From positions 5,354,501 through 5,418,500 of the forward strand of contig JAYJMM010000112.1 of NCBI GenBank assembly GCA_037349105.1: 64,000 bases of DNA, given 5' to 3'. The translations under genes were made by a program, and so were the position numbers. Shown piece after piece: positions 1 to 12,600 of this stretch; the first letter of the stretch is position 1, and every line of letters starts with the position of its first letter. The stretch comes from Limnomonas spitsbergensis. Lineage: Eukaryota > Chlorophyta > Chlorophyceae > Chlamydomonadales. The notes beneath the pieces were generated by a model, which worked only from the letters and a program-made list of their open reading frames with translations, was not told the DNA's origin and did no database searches.

Positions 1-1835
1 TTGCGTCACGCATCAGTTACAATACAAATAATTTCCGTCCGCGCAGCTCTTTCAGCCGGTAAAGTAATACTCAGTCAAAACCCTCGTTTGATGCTAGGAA
101 GGACAAAACAAAGTCAGGTATACTCAGCATAGTCATCGTCCTCCACCTTGTCACGTTCTTGGCCTCACTAAACGTTTGGTTGTTGGGGCCTCGAAACGTC
201 AAGTATAGTCAGCACCCATCACTGCCCCAAGGATCGAGCTTCGCAATAGGGAATGGCGTGAGGATCACTAAACGGATGTCGAATCAATCATTCGTGCGCT
301 AGCGTGCATTGTTTTTTATACTTGCTGTTTTTATTTCGCAAATGTTTATTAATAGCGCGCACCCCCCGAATAGTTGTTGCGGCACCTGAACTCACACTCC
401 GTGCAACGGCGAATTTCGAATTATTATTAGCTTTTAGCCATGTTTGCGCTTACCTATCATTAATTAATTATTGAGCGAGGCCGGTACGTCGCCTTTCAAA
501 AATGAACAACACGCAGAAGTTAGAGAAGGTATCAACGACAATCGCAACCGAATGTGCACCAGCCCGTACAACCCCAAGGCGTGTTGCCTTAGACGGCCTC
601 ACCGCCAAAGCGCCAACTCCCTTGCACGAGGGACACAGGATACGGGCCGTTTAGACAGACAAAAATACGTATTGTATTGTTTTGTATCGACACGGTCCAC
701 TATGGTGCACCGACTGGAAACCCACACTTGTGTCCCGTATTGGCCAAAATACCCGTATGGTATCGGATTGTACCGTATCGTAGTACCATATTCCGCACCC
801 TGTGTCCGTGCGGGCTCCACTAGTCCATAGCATTCGAGCTCGGAAACTGCCGAGATTGCGGCGGCCATGCAGAAGTCTCGAAATCCTTCATTCCCACGCT
901 CTTCTATGCGCTCATTTACCTTGTGTGTACAAAGGTGCACATATATAGAGTACACATTGAATGATGTTTTTCCGACGTTTGGCATGCTGCAATATCCCGG
1001 ATCGGCCCACCGGGATCGGCCACAAATTGTTATTGGAGAGCATCCGTGTCCTAGCGCGTTAGACTTGGACGTACACCGTCGGTGCGACCCCATTGATTGA
1101 TGAATTATTAAAAACAACAATCACGGTTGGAAATTTGATCGTTAGCAGGGGCACTTGTATGTGAATAATTAATTATAAATTGGTAACGCCCTAAGGCACC
1201 CGCATTTCCATTTTTGACAAACGGCGTGTGAGTATTTCCGCTCGGAGGTGTGGGCCTCCAATCCTAGTGGAGCAGCTGGGCCTTTTCACCGCTCCTCTCA
1301 TGCATGGAGTCCTTAATGTTGGGCTCAATTGCCTAGTAGCATCACGTAATGAACGCGGGCCCGTCCTTCATGGGCTCCTATATTTTGGTTTCCATATTCC
1401 GTTGGCGATACGATGAAAGGAGGTGTTGCTTGTTTTTTTATTATTAATTACTTCGTTGTAGTCTTGTTTTGCTCCCATAACATACGGTTTCCATCCCACT
1501 TGTTCCCGTTGTGCTATGTTTGCTTTGCTACCAACTTACCATCGCCTGTCTATTACGGATTGGAGAATCTATACAACCGGAGCATGGCAGCCTTTATTAA
1601 TTATGGTTGCCGTTGTGCGGTCGGCAATCAGTACATCATGTGCCGATGGTGCGACAATCCTAGCATAGAGACCCCACAACGTACGGTGCTCGACGAAAAT
1701 GCCACGTTGCCTCGCACCGTTCTTTGGCGTACCGCACTTAGCCGCGGCGGGGAATCGAATCCGTTGCTCTCGCTGAAGTTCACGCCCTAAAATTCTGGAC
1801 AGCCACACACTATTTGTTGTCATGACAGCCACACA

Positions 1836-1916
1836 TCGCCGCGACGGGGAATCGGACCCCGGTCTCCCGCGCTCTGGTGAGAAGAGTGGTTTGTTACTCC
1901 CGCTGACAGGCGGGGA
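1836..1916 (-). other. tRNA-Glu-like sequence in repeat copy 1
   Basis: On the minus strand this reads as a tRNA-like sequence: a possible acceptor strand TCCCCGC, a D-arm-like TGTCAGCGGGAG, an anticodon-loop-like TTCTCACC (CTC, Glu-like) and a T-arm. In this copy the B-box is damaged (the expected GGTTCGATTCC carries a C for T), so polymerase III function is unlikely. The anticodon stem pairs poorly. Confidence 0.5.
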
Positions 1917-4016
1917 TAATTACCATTATACGATCGCGACTTTGCTGATGGTCAGCTGTACCTTTTCCGGGCCACTGGCTACACCCATACAAGGGCGCCG
2001 ACGCGCAAGGAGGTGACGAGGCAAATTACAGCCCAACTACCGTAAATGGACATGGGGTATGCACAACAAAACATTTGGTATTTTTAAAATCCGTCGCGCA
2101 ACAAAAAACAATTTATAAACGGCCGCGCCGCAACGGCGAACATTTAATTTGATTTAATGCCGCGCACCCCTTGATTTGATTTTGCGTCACGCATCAGTTA
2201 CAATACAAATAATTTCCGTCCGCGCAGCTCTTTCAGCCGGTAAAGTAATACTCAGTCAAAACCCTCGTTTGATGCTAGGAAGGACAAAACAAAGTCAGGT
2301 ATACTCAGCATAGTCATCGTCCTCCACCTTGTCACGTTCTTGGCCTCACTAAACGTTTGGTTGTTGGGGCCTCGAAACGTCAAGTATAGTCAGCACCCAT
2401 CACTGCCCCAAGGATCGAGCTTCGCAATAGGGAATGGCGTGAGGATCACTAAACGGATGTCGAATCAATCATTCGTGCGCTAGCGTGCATTGTTTTTTAT
2501 ACTTGCTGTTTTTATTTCGCAAATGTTTATTAATAGCGCGCACCCCCCGAATAGTTGTTGCGGCACCTGAACTCACACTCCGTGCAACGGCGAATTTCGA
2601 ATTATTATTAGCTTTTAGCCATGTTTGCGCTTACCTATCATTAATTAATTATTGAGCGAGGCCGGTACGTCGCCTTTCAAAAATGAACAACACGCAGAAG
2701 TTAGAGAAGGTATCAACGACAATCGCAACCGAATGTGCACCAGCCCGTACAACCCCAAGGCGTGTTGCCTTAGACGGCCTCACCGCCAAAGCGCCAACTC
2801 CCTTGCACGAGGGACACAGGATACGGGCCGTTTAGACAGACAAAAATACGTATTGTATTGTTTTGTATCGACACGGTCCACTATGGTGCACCGACTGGAA
2901 ACCCACACTTGTGTCCCGTATTGGCCAAAATACCCGTATGGTATCGGATTGTACCGTATCGTATTACCATATTCCGCACCCTGTGTCCGTGCGGGCTCCA
3001 CTAGTCCATAGCATTCGAGCTCGGAAACTGCCGAGATTGCGGCGGCCATGCAGAAGTCTCGAAATCCTTCATTCCCACGCTCTTCTATGCGCTCATTTAC
3101 CTTGTGTGTACAAAGGTGCACATATATAGAGTACACATTGAATGATGTTTTTCCGACGTTTGGCATGCTGCAATATCCCGGATCGGCCCACCGGGATCGG
3201 CCACAAATTGTTATTGGAGAGCATCCGTGTCCTAGCGCGTTAGACTTGGACGTACACCGTCGGTGCGACCCCATTGATTGATGAATTATTAAAAACAACA
3301 ATCACGGTTGGAAATTTGATCGTTAGCAGGGGCACTTGTATGTGAATAATTAATTATAAATTGGTAACGCCCTAAGGCACCCGCATTTCCATTTTTGACA
3401 AACGGCGTGTGAGTATTTCCGCTCGGAGGTGTGGGCCTCCAATCCTAGTGGAGCAGCTGGGCCTTTTCACCGCTCCTCTCATGCATGGAGTCCTTAATGT
3501 TGGGCTCAATTGCCTAGTAGCATCACGTAATGAACGCGGGCCCGTCCTTCATGGGCTCCTATATTTTGGTTTCCATATTCCGTTGGCGATACGATGAAAG
3601 GAGGTGTTGCTTGTTTTTTTATTATTAATTACTTCGTTGTCGTCTTGTTTTGCTTCCATAACATACGGTTCCCATCCCACTTGTTCCCGTTGTGCTATGT
3701 TTGCTTTGCTACCAACTTACCATCGCTTGTCTATTACGGATTGGAGAATCTATACAACCGGAGCATGGCAGCTTTTATTAATTATGGTTGCCGTTGTGCG
3801 GTCCGCAATCAGTACATCATGTGCCGATGGTGCGACAATCCTAGCATAGAAACCCCACAACGTACGGCGCTCGACGAAAATGCCACGTTGCCTCGCACCG
3901 TTCTTTGGCGTACCGCACTTAGCCGCGGCGGGGAATCGAATCCGTTGCTCTCGCTGAAGCTCACGCTCTAAAACGCTGGACAGTCACACACTATTTGGTG
4001 TCATGACAGCCACACA

Positions 4017-4097
4017 TCGCCGCGACGGGGAATCGAACCCCGGTCTCCCGCGCTCTGGTGAGAAGAGTGATTTGTTACTCCCGCTGACAGGCGGGGA
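4017..4097 (-). other. tRNA-Glu-like sequence in repeat copy 2
   Basis: Same element as in copy 1 but with an intact B-box, GGTTCGATTCC, in a perfect five-pair T-stem (CGGGG/CCCCG). The acceptor halves TCCCCGC and GCGGCGA pair at six of seven positions, but two extra bases sit between T-stem and acceptor. The anticodon stem pairs at only three of five positions. It is probably a tRNA-derived promoter module (SINE-like) and not a working tRNA gene. Confidence 0.55.
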
Positions 4098-6196
4098 TAA
4101 TTACCATTATACGATCGCGACTTTGCTGATGGTCATCCGTACCTTTTCCGGGCCACTGGCTACACCCATACAAGGGCGCCGACGCGCAAGGAGGTGACGA
4201 GGCAAATTACAGCCCAACTACCGTAAATGGACATGGGGTATGCACAACAAAACATTTGGTATTTTAAAATCCGTCGCGCAACAAAAAACAATTTATAAAC
4301 GGCCGCGCCGCAACGGCGAACATTTAATTTGATTTAATGCCGCGCACCCCTTGATTTGATTTTGCGTCACGCATCAGTTACAATACAAATAATTTCCGTC
4401 CGCGCAGCTCTTTCAGCCGGTAAAGTAATACTCAGTCAAAACCCTCGTTTGATGCTAGGAAGGACAAAACAAAGTCAGGTATACTCAGCATAGTCATCGT
4501 CCTCCACCTTGTCACGTTCTTGGCCTCACTAAACGTTTGGTTGTTGGGGCCTCGAAACGTCAAGTATAGTCAGCACCCATCACTGCCCCAAGGATCGAGC
4601 TTCGCAATAGGGAATGGCGTGAGGATCACTAAACGGATGTCGAATCAATCATTCGTGCGCTAGCGTGCATTGTTTTTTATACTTGCTGTTTTTATTTCGC
4701 AAATGTTTATTAATAGCGCGCACCCCCCGAATAGTTGTTGCGGCACCTGAACTCACACTCCGTGCAACGGCGAATTTCGAATTATTATTAGCTTTTAGCC
4801 ATGTTTGCGCTTACCTATCATTAATTAATTATTGAGCGAGGCCGGTACGTCGCCTTTCAAAAATGAACAACACGCAGAAGTTAGAGAAGGTATCAACGAC
4901 AATCGCAACCGAATGTGCACCAGCCCGTACAACCCCAAGGCGTGTTGCCTTAGACGGCCTCACCGCCAAAGCGCCAACTCCCTTGCACGAGGGACACAGG
5001 ATACGGGCCGTTTAGACAGACAAAAATACGTATTGTATTGTTTTGTATCGACACGGTCCACTATGGTGCACCGACTGGAAACCCACACTTGTGTCCCGTA
5101 TTGGCCAAAATACCCGTATGGTATCGGATTGTACCGTATCGTATTACCATATTCCGCACCCTGTGTCCGTGCGGGCTCCACTAGTCCATAGCATTCGAGC
5201 TCGGAAACTGCCGAGATTGCGGCGGCCATGCAGAAGTCTCGAAATCCTTCATTCCCACGCTCTTCTATGCGCTCATTTACCTTGTGTGTACAAAGGTGCA
5301 CATATATAGAGTACACATTGAATGATGGTTTTCCGACGTTTGGCATGCTGCAATATCCCGGATCGGCCCACCGGGATCGGCCACAAATTGTTATTGGAGA
5401 GCATCCGTGTCCTAGCGCGTTAGACTTGGACGTACACCGTCGGTGCGACCCCATTGATTGATGAATTATTAAAAACAACAATCACGGTTGGAAATTTGAT
5501 CGTTAGCAGGGGCACTTGTATGTGAATAATTAATTATAAATTGGTAACGCCCTAAGGCACCCGCATTTCCATTTTTGACAAACGGCGTGTGAGTATTTCC
5601 GCTCGGAGGTGTGGGCCTCCAATCCTAGTGGAGCAGCTGAGCCTTTTCACCGCTCCTCTCATGCATGGAGTCCTTAATGTTGGGCTCAATTGCCTAGTAG
5701 CATCACGTAATGAACGCGGGCCCGTCCTTCATGGGCTCCTATATTTTGGTTTCCATATTCCGTTGGCGATACGATGAAAGGAGGTGTTGCTTGTTTTTTT
5801 ATTATTAATTACTTCGTTGTCGTCTTGTTTTGCTTCCATAACATACGGTTCCCATCCCACTTGTTCCCGTTGTGCTATGTTTGCTTTGCTACCAACTTAC
5901 CATCGCTTGTCTATTACGGATTGGAGAATCTATACAACCGGAGCATGGCAGCTTTTATTAATTATGGTTGCCGTTGTGCGGTCCGCAATCAGTACATCAT
6001 GTGCCGATGGTGCGACAATCCTAGCATAGAAACCCCACAACGTACGGCGCTCGACGAAAATGCCACGTTGCCTCGCACCGTTCTTTGGCGTACCGCACTT
6101 AGCCGCGGCGGGGAATCGAATCCGTTGCTCTCGCTGAAGCTCACGCTCTAAAACGCTGGACAGTCACACACTATTTGGTGTCATGACAGCCACACA

Positions 6197-6277
6197 TCGC
6201 CGCGACGGGGAATCGAACCCCGGTCTCCCGCGCTCTGGTGAGAAGAGTGATTTGTTACTCCCGCTGACAGGCGGGGA
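6197..6277 (-). other. tRNA-Glu-like sequence in repeat copy 3
   Basis: Identical in layout to the copy at 4017-4097, with an intact B-box and the same imperfect acceptor and anticodon stems. It lies about 190 bp before the point where the tandem array ends. Confidence 0.55.
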
Positions 6278-6467
6278 TAATTACCATTATACGATCGCGA
6301 CTTTGCTGATGGTCAGCCGTACCTTTTCCGGGCCACTGGCTACACCCATACAAGGGCGCCGACGCGCAAGGAGGTGACGAGGCAAATTACAGCCCAACTA
6401 CCGTAAATGGACATGGGGTATGCACAACAAAACATTTGGTATTTTTAAAATCCGTCGCGCAACAAAA

Positions 6468-7700
6468 TCGGATCCTCCTCGGATCAACCTCCTCCGCTGG
6501 TTCTTAAGCGCCTCCAGAACCGAACCCTCTGCCTGAAGAGGACCAACCTGGCGGGTTCCTAGCCTCGGGAAACGTGTGGTTGTCGGGGCCCGAAACATCA
6601 GCTGTCGTCAGCACCCGTCACGGTCCCTAGGATCGAGCTTCGTTACAAGGATTGGCGTAAGGATCACTGCCTTAGACGGTCTCACCGCCAAAGTGCCAAC
6701 TCCTCTTCACGAGGGACACCGGATACGGGCAGTTTTGGCAAGAACTCCGGTACCGTAGAACCACTTTAGCTCCGTTCGTAATTAAATAATTATTGGGGTG
6801 CGCGGACATGGCTGCGCGCTCATATTAATTCAAAAATTGCCGCTGCGCGGAGCGTCAGTAAGGTGCCCAAACAATTATTTTGGGGGTGCGCGGTATGAAT
6901 TAAAAACAGCATTTTTTACAAAATTTTGCGCGCTAGCGCGCGACTGTTTGATTCGACATCCGATCAGGCATCCTTGTCAAGTGTGCCCAAATTGCCCTGC
7001 ATGGTAACACTACTGATGACTCAGATGAGCACTTCCGGTACTCATAGTGCTGAACATTGACAGGATTCGAACTGCAGACCTCAGTGTGGACTGCTAAGTT
7101 ACGTAGTACCACTGAGCCCCCCGGGCCCCAATAGCCACACGTTTCCTGAGGCCAGGAATCGGCGGAGGAGGGGGATGACGACTACGGTATGCGGGTCCTG
7201 CTAGCATCAAACGAAGTTGTAACTGAGTTTGACTGTACTGGCTGAAAGTGCTGCGCGGACGAAAATTTTAATTATTTCCAGTGATGCGCGATGTTTAATT
7301 AAATTTCGTGCTGCGCGGCGTTAAATTATATTAAAATTTCGTCGCTGCGCGACCGTTTTTTAAATTCTTTTTGGGGTGCGCGGCCGAAAATTAATTTTTT
7401 TTTTGGGGTGCGCGGAGTTAAAGTGGTTTTACGGTATTGTATTAATTGCAGGTAACCTGAAGTAGCAGATCCGCCAGTATCCACCGAGTTCACTGTTACT
7501 GAAGCCCCACTTCGGGATTCCATCATATTTTACGCTTACAATATTAGTCATCCGCGACAGTGGGAGGAGTAAGAGTAGGAGCTTACTAGCATCAAATAAC
7601 TTTTTTTCCTCTGAATTTTTCTGTCTTGGCTGAAAGTGCTGCACGGACGGAAATTCATATGTATCTTACCTGATGCTGTCATGCACAGCCTTACATTACA
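6468..7700. repeat. Degenerate and inverted fragments of the 2.18-kb family
   Basis: 6500-6740 matches two separate parts of the tandem unit joined by a deletion (the block around GGATCGAGCTTCG, then the block around CACCGCCAAAG). 6780-6980 matches the unit in inverse orientation (TTGATTCGACATCCG and GGGGGTGCGCGG). 7190-7300 and 7580-7690 are two further inverted copies of the unit's first 120 bp, recognised by the complements of TTCAGCC and CTCGTTTGATGCTA. The motif TGCGCGG recurs at block boundaries. I see no coding sequence. Confidence 0.8.
7049..7125 (-). other. tRNA-like sequence with A and B boxes
   Basis: On the minus strand GGCTCAGTGGTA is a textbook A-box. It is followed at normal spacing by a pairable anticodon-type stem (CTTAG/CTGAG, oversized loop) and by AGTTCGAATCC, close to a B-box. 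The acceptor ends do not pair, so this is best read as a tRNA-derived repeat head or a dead tRNA. Confidence 0.4.
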
Positions 7701-7972
7701 TGATCAACAACAATTTCGCCATTGCACGGCCGTTTTTTATTGTTTTGGGGCTGCGCGACGAAACTTTAAATTACTTTGGGATTGGGGGAGGAGGTGCGGA
7801 CCCTTTGCCGTTTTACGGTTAATAAGTACCGGTATGCAACACACTGTCATATGACTATGATGTACTGATCAGTACGTGCTACTCCTGGTTCAGAACGCTC
7901 GGGGTTCAAGTTGTTTACGTTATGTAAGTGGTTACAAATTAAGCGTGATGTGAAGGAGATTTCTGGTACAAT
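7701..7972. other. Intergenic, nothing recognised
   Basis: No open frame with family resemblance and no clear repeat, apart from one further TGCGCGACGAAA boundary motif near 7753. Confidence 0.5.
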
Positions 7973-8340
7973 TTGAGCAAGCCTGATATTAATTTTGATG
8001 TAGCCCGGTATCGGATGGGGTCGCATTGGCTGAATGTTGAGACGGGGCGTTTTGATAAACCTTGTGTGCCTCGTATCGAGAGGATTTCTAGATGTTGCAG
8101 TCTTAAATGTCGGGAGGATGAGCTTCACATGATTTACTGCCCGTTCTACACAGACCTTCGCTTTCAATTTAACCTTACTTTCCATAATTTCCTAGTGGAC
8201 GAGGATGAGGCCACTCATGCAACGGTACACAAATGGAGTATGTGGCAAACTAAATGCAGCGGATTCTGCATCTGTGTTCTGGAAGAAATTTGGTTCTTTT
8301 ATCTTTCTGTGTATGATGAAAAGAGAGAATCGTTTCAAAA
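7973..8340 (+). mobile_element. Non-LTR retrotransposon (LINE) 3' coding remnant
   Basis: The open frame starting at 7973 reads like the region after the reverse transcriptase of LINE ORF2 proteins. It has RYRMGSHWLNVETGRF, a basic R-x-x-R stretch, then a spaced Cys/His cluster (CCSLKC, DELHMIYC, PFYTDLR). This matches the usual 'fewer Cys ... EDE-H-h-h-x-C-x-x-Y/F' pattern that follows the thumb in many LINEs. The reverse transcriptase core is not present upstream, so the copy is truncated at the 5' end, as is common for target-primed insertions. The frame stays open to 8647, but from about 8400 it runs into a dispersed repeat and coding similarity is lost. The family assignment is from memory of the motif, not an alignment. 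Confidence 0.6.
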
Positions 8341-8401
8341 CTTTGCCAAAGCTCCCGTCTCCCCCCTAATTCTCAAGGCGGTGCTCAATCGAACTATTTT
8401 G

Positions 8402-8645
8402 CACCCACGTCATGCATGTTTATGGCTGGGGCTTATCTTCTGCAATATGGGGTTCTTTCCTTCGCCACTGTCTTGGTTGTGTGCTAGTTACTTGCCCAGG
8501 GGGGTCACTGGTTTTCGCTTCTGTCCTAGTGTATCAAGTGCATGTATCGGTTTACGGGCACATGTCCCATGCATCAAATGCGATGCCCTGATGGTCGGTA
8601 AAAACTTCACACAAATTCAACTGGTCAGATGCGCACACAAATTAT
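8402..8645 (+). repeat. Dispersed repeat, copy A (partner at 57649-57885)
   Basis: Starts at ACCCACGTCAT and runs through TTATGGCTGGGG, GGGGTCACTGG, TGTCCTAGTGTATCA and GTAAAAACTTCACA. All of these recur in the same order at 57649-57885 with scattered substitutions and small indels. At the partner copy the sequence directly follows the AQRCNVID-type element; here it follows LINE coding sequence, so it may be the 3' untranslated region of that LINE family. Confidence 0.8.
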
Positions 8646-8649
8646 GAAG

Positions 8650-9605
8650 ACCACCAACATTGGGCAGTGCAACATGCATGTGCCGTGCAGAGTGAGCAAA
8701 ATTGCAGGCACTCAACCGGTACAAGCAAAGCAAGAACAACAGCAGGCATGCACAATTGTTTAATCAATTTGGTCATGAGAACCGGTGGACAAAGAGAAAT
8801 GAAGCAGGCTTGCACAAGAACACGACGGGCAAAGCAATACGGTATGCATGCATGTATGTTGCATTCACATTCTGCGCGCGTGGGTCAGTTCTTTGTCTGT
8901 TTCGATTGGGTCTCATTCTGTATCATGCTCATATGTTTCATAAAATGAACCGTATTGTTCAGTTTCAACACAGCATGAAAATCAACTACCACCCTGAAGG
9001 CTGCATGCCTCCAACGCCGTCTCAGCTCCACCCCACAAGCATTTATTTTGTGTGAACGATATATCTTGCAAGCGCATGCCTGCGCTACACCCTTCATTAG
9101 TTGCACACATGCACTCGCAGCACCACAAGCTACACCTGGAGCTGCACATGCACCAGGTGCAACCAACAGATGCACGCATAAGCCGCACATGCAGGCCACC
9201 GCTGTAGATCTGCATTCTCCCGCTACACCACCGGTACCACCGCCAGCACGCACGAACACCACGCGCATACTGATCACTCGCTCGGGGGCTGAACCGAAGG
9301 CCATGCTCATATATGCATGATATACATCGAGTAAACTGCTTCCCTCACGCGATTTTGAGCTGTATTGAACGATCAGAGCCTCTGATGTGTCGTGAAATCA
9401 GTCAAAGTGTGTTCCGGAGCGTGAAAATACAGATATTTGAAGACAAACAGCTCGAGACAGGGCCGAACCTCGAATCCGATATAACGTGAAAAAATCGATT
9501 GAGACTAACCTGCCATTGCAAGAACAGCTATACCACTGCTCCTGTGATTCGCTTGACAATTATACCAACCGACTTTCGACGAGCTCGAAACGCAGGCTTT
9601 GAGGG
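8650..9605. other. Intergenic upstream region of the CDC20 gene
   Basis: Rich in TGCATGC and GCACA tracts. No supported gene. The short open frames near 8670-9320 overlap on both strands and share no family features. The promoter of the CDC20 gene should lie at the right end, but I see no clear TATA box near 9560-9600. Confidence 0.4.
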
Positions 9606-12600
9606 ATGACGAACAACCCACCCACGCCAGGCAGCCGTGCAGCTCTGAGCCCAATCCCGACTGGAAAGAGCGCCAAGATGAATTTCAGCGGGAAGACGCC
9701 CGGCAAAAAGGTGCGACCATGGGAGTGCCAGGAATCTGTGTGAGGGATCGCCATGCTGCCGCAGGTGCTGTTTCTAGAGGCGCGCGGTCATATTGCGCCC
9801 AGTGCTCGTACATGACCCTAACATACACCTCTGCCAACTGTCAAGATAATAAGGCCACAAACAGGCTGATATCATGGTCTCTTCAAATCACATGCAAGGG
9901 GAGCTCTTGCGCATGGCCTCCTTGCATCCAGTGGATGAACTTGGTTCGAATTTGTCTATGAGTCGTTGAGCCCCATTGCTCAGGGGTCCATGCATGTCAA
10001 GATGCATGGACACATAAAGCATGCCAACAGCCAGCACGCATGGAAGCCATGCCACTGCGCATGGTGCTGACCTGCCACAAAACCTGCGGCTGTGATGAAA
10101 TCCCACGATACCTGCTGCCTGCCACGCAACGCCACCGGACCTGCGGCCATGCAACTGCGACAAAATGTATCCACGCAAGGGCATGCCCTGCTTAAAAACA
10201 GCAGCATAGGAAAGGACAGGAAATGCTTACGTGCTCCTGCGCCAAACCATGAGACTTTTGCGATCTTTCGGCGTGCAATACCTCGTCTGCGGCCCTTTCA
10301 TTTTAGTTTTCTAAAGATGCCGGGCAGCCACATGACGGACCAAGGCCTGGGGGGCCACAAGCAACAGCAGCCACGGCAGCACTAGCAACAACAGCCATAG
10401 CAGCAACAGCACTAGCGCCAGCAGCACTAGCAGGACCCGAATCAGCAGCAACAGCAGCACATGACCGCCATATTCAACAGCAACAGCAGCCCTAGAAGGC
10501 ATCTGATGCAATCTGTGTTCCGCCTGGCAGGTCATGGACAGGCGACATGTATTTCCTCACTTCCTCATGTCATGTTTCAGACTCACTCATACCAAGAGTC
10601 TGAACCATCGATGCAACTTTCAAAAGCATGGGGAAACATTGCATGCACACATTGTCCTGGACCATTCACCCTGAACCCTTGAGGCTACATGCATGCACTA
10701 AATTGTGAACCCTAAACGCTGCATGCATGCACTGCCGTCAACCATTAACACTGAAACATAAATGCTGCCGCCCTAAAGCAATAACTCTGGCCCCGGAATG
10801 CTGCATGCAGAAACTGCCCTCGACCATCAACCCTGAACCCTGAACACTGCCCTCAACCATCAACCCTGAACCCTAAATGCTGCATGCACGCACTACCCTC
10901 AAGCATAGACCCTGCCCCGAAACGCTGCTTGCTCACACTGCCCTCAACCATAAACCCTGAACTTAAAACGCTGCATGTGTACACTGCCCTGGAGCATTAA
11001 CTCCTAACAGAGCAGACCAACAATGCCCTTATTGGTACATGTAATTGCCTTGGCAGCCACCTTTCTGCGTCCCCCTCTTCTGATGCTTACCCCATCTCTC
11101 CAAGGCCACCACCTTCCTACCCCTCCTCCGTAACCCGAAATCCTGAACCCTGAACCATTCCCACCCCCAGTCCTACCTGTCCCTATTTCCTGATCCCTTT
11201 CCATCCCCCGGCTCCTTCCAGATGGACAGGTTTGTCACAGTCAGGTCCAAAGTTCCTTCATACTGCCCTCCTGCATACAAGAAACACCGCCTGTCCCCTT
11301 TCTCCTTAATGCTTCATTCTTTTCCACCTCACGCCTTGTGGACAAACCGCATTGTCACACCGGTTCTGCAGTACATGTCAGGGCTGCCAATCTGGACTCC
11401 TCACCCTTTTTCACGCATTCCACTTTTCTCACCCCGGTCCACTATTTTCCACCCTGCCCAACCTTGTCCACTGTTTCCCCTCCACCCCCGCTCCTTCCAG
11501 ATGGACAGGTTCGTGACCACAAGGTCCGCAATGGACGTTGAAGCAGCCCACCTGAATCTCACAAGAGATGAGAATGACAAGGCGGATGGCACCCACACTG
11601 AAAAGGAGGAGTACCAGAAGCGGTTAGTACTGCCCTACGGGTGCTTCAAGTATCACGAACTCTGATTCCCACACTGTCAGGGAGGAGTGTCGGTGGACGT
11701 TATATTACTGATATGGTTATGTTGCTACGTGACAGCGATACTGAAGTGCACATCAGCTACGATTTAGCTACATGCCAGGCCTGCGGCCTAGGGGACTCGG
11801 TGCAGCAGACTGTGTCGCTTGGGCCACCGGCCATAAGCTGGTCATGGTCGCGTCCCCAGTGAACCCCAGTGTTGGCTGCAGAGTCTGCTGCACACTTAGA
11901 ACATCACTGCTAGGTGGATGGCTTCCACGCTGAAAAGGAGGAATACCAGAGGAGGTGAACGCTGACTAGGCTGATGGCTGCCAGCCTCCCACACGGAACA
12001 AAATGAGTTTCAGACAAGATGAAATGGTTACAGGGCTGATGGCTGATAGGCTGAAAAGGAGGAATACCAGGGCGAGCTCACACTGATTGAGTGTCTTGGT
12101 CCATTCCCTTGGCCTGTCTCCATCCTTCTCGTCTCCCACAGATGCTCCGACAAACAAATCCCAGACCCCTAAGCAGCGCCCATACCTCCCCAATGCAGGC
12201 TGGCAGCAAGTCTCGGCGTTGACTCTGCCTCCTCCCGCATCCTGGCCTTCAAGCAGAAGGCACCCGCCCCGGACGAGGGCCATGACGGGAGTCGACGACT
12301 GAAAGGCCTGTACACAGACAATGTTGGGGCTGCGCCCAACAAGAAGCAGTTCCGCCACGTACCACAGGTGACTCACCGGATGCGGAATCCACATTAAACA
12401 TAGACTTTCCGGCTCCATGCAATATCCACAATCCACATGCACCGTTCACATGCATTATAATAATGCAACAGCCACAGGCAGCACCCAGTTATTCATAGTC
12501 ATGCAGAAGCCTCGTACCAGTATCCATGCAGAATCTATAAGCAACCGTAATAGACAGGGTTCATGCAACAGAAACATGCAGCAGCAGCATAGAAAAAAAA

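Larger units (their letters stand above)
1..6467. repeat. Three tandem copies of a 2.18-kb repeat unit
   Basis: The sequence beginning TTGCGTCACGCATCAG at position 1 restarts at 2182 and at 4362, giving periods of 2181 and 2180 bp. The third copy breaks off near 6467, inside the stretch that reads on into an A-run and ATTTATAAACGG in the other copies. Copies differ by scattered single bases only; copy 1 is the most different, mainly in its last 700 bp, while copies 2 and 3 are almost the same. Each unit is a mosaic of AT-rich blocks separated by CGCGCACCCC-type motifs, and carries a tRNA-Glu-like sequence on the minus strand. The open frames inside (about 60-173 codons) recur only because the DNA is repeated and match no protein family I know. 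The array extends left beyond the window or starts exactly at its edge. It is either a young satellite or a tandemly amplified non-autonomous mobile element. Confidence 0.95.

Noticed and set aside
471..6377. Frames of 119, 173, 125 and 88 codons that recur in each 2.18-kb unit
   Set aside because: They recur only because the DNA is repeated, overlap on both strands, contain antisense tRNA-type peptides and match no family. Similarity among copies is explained by recent duplication.
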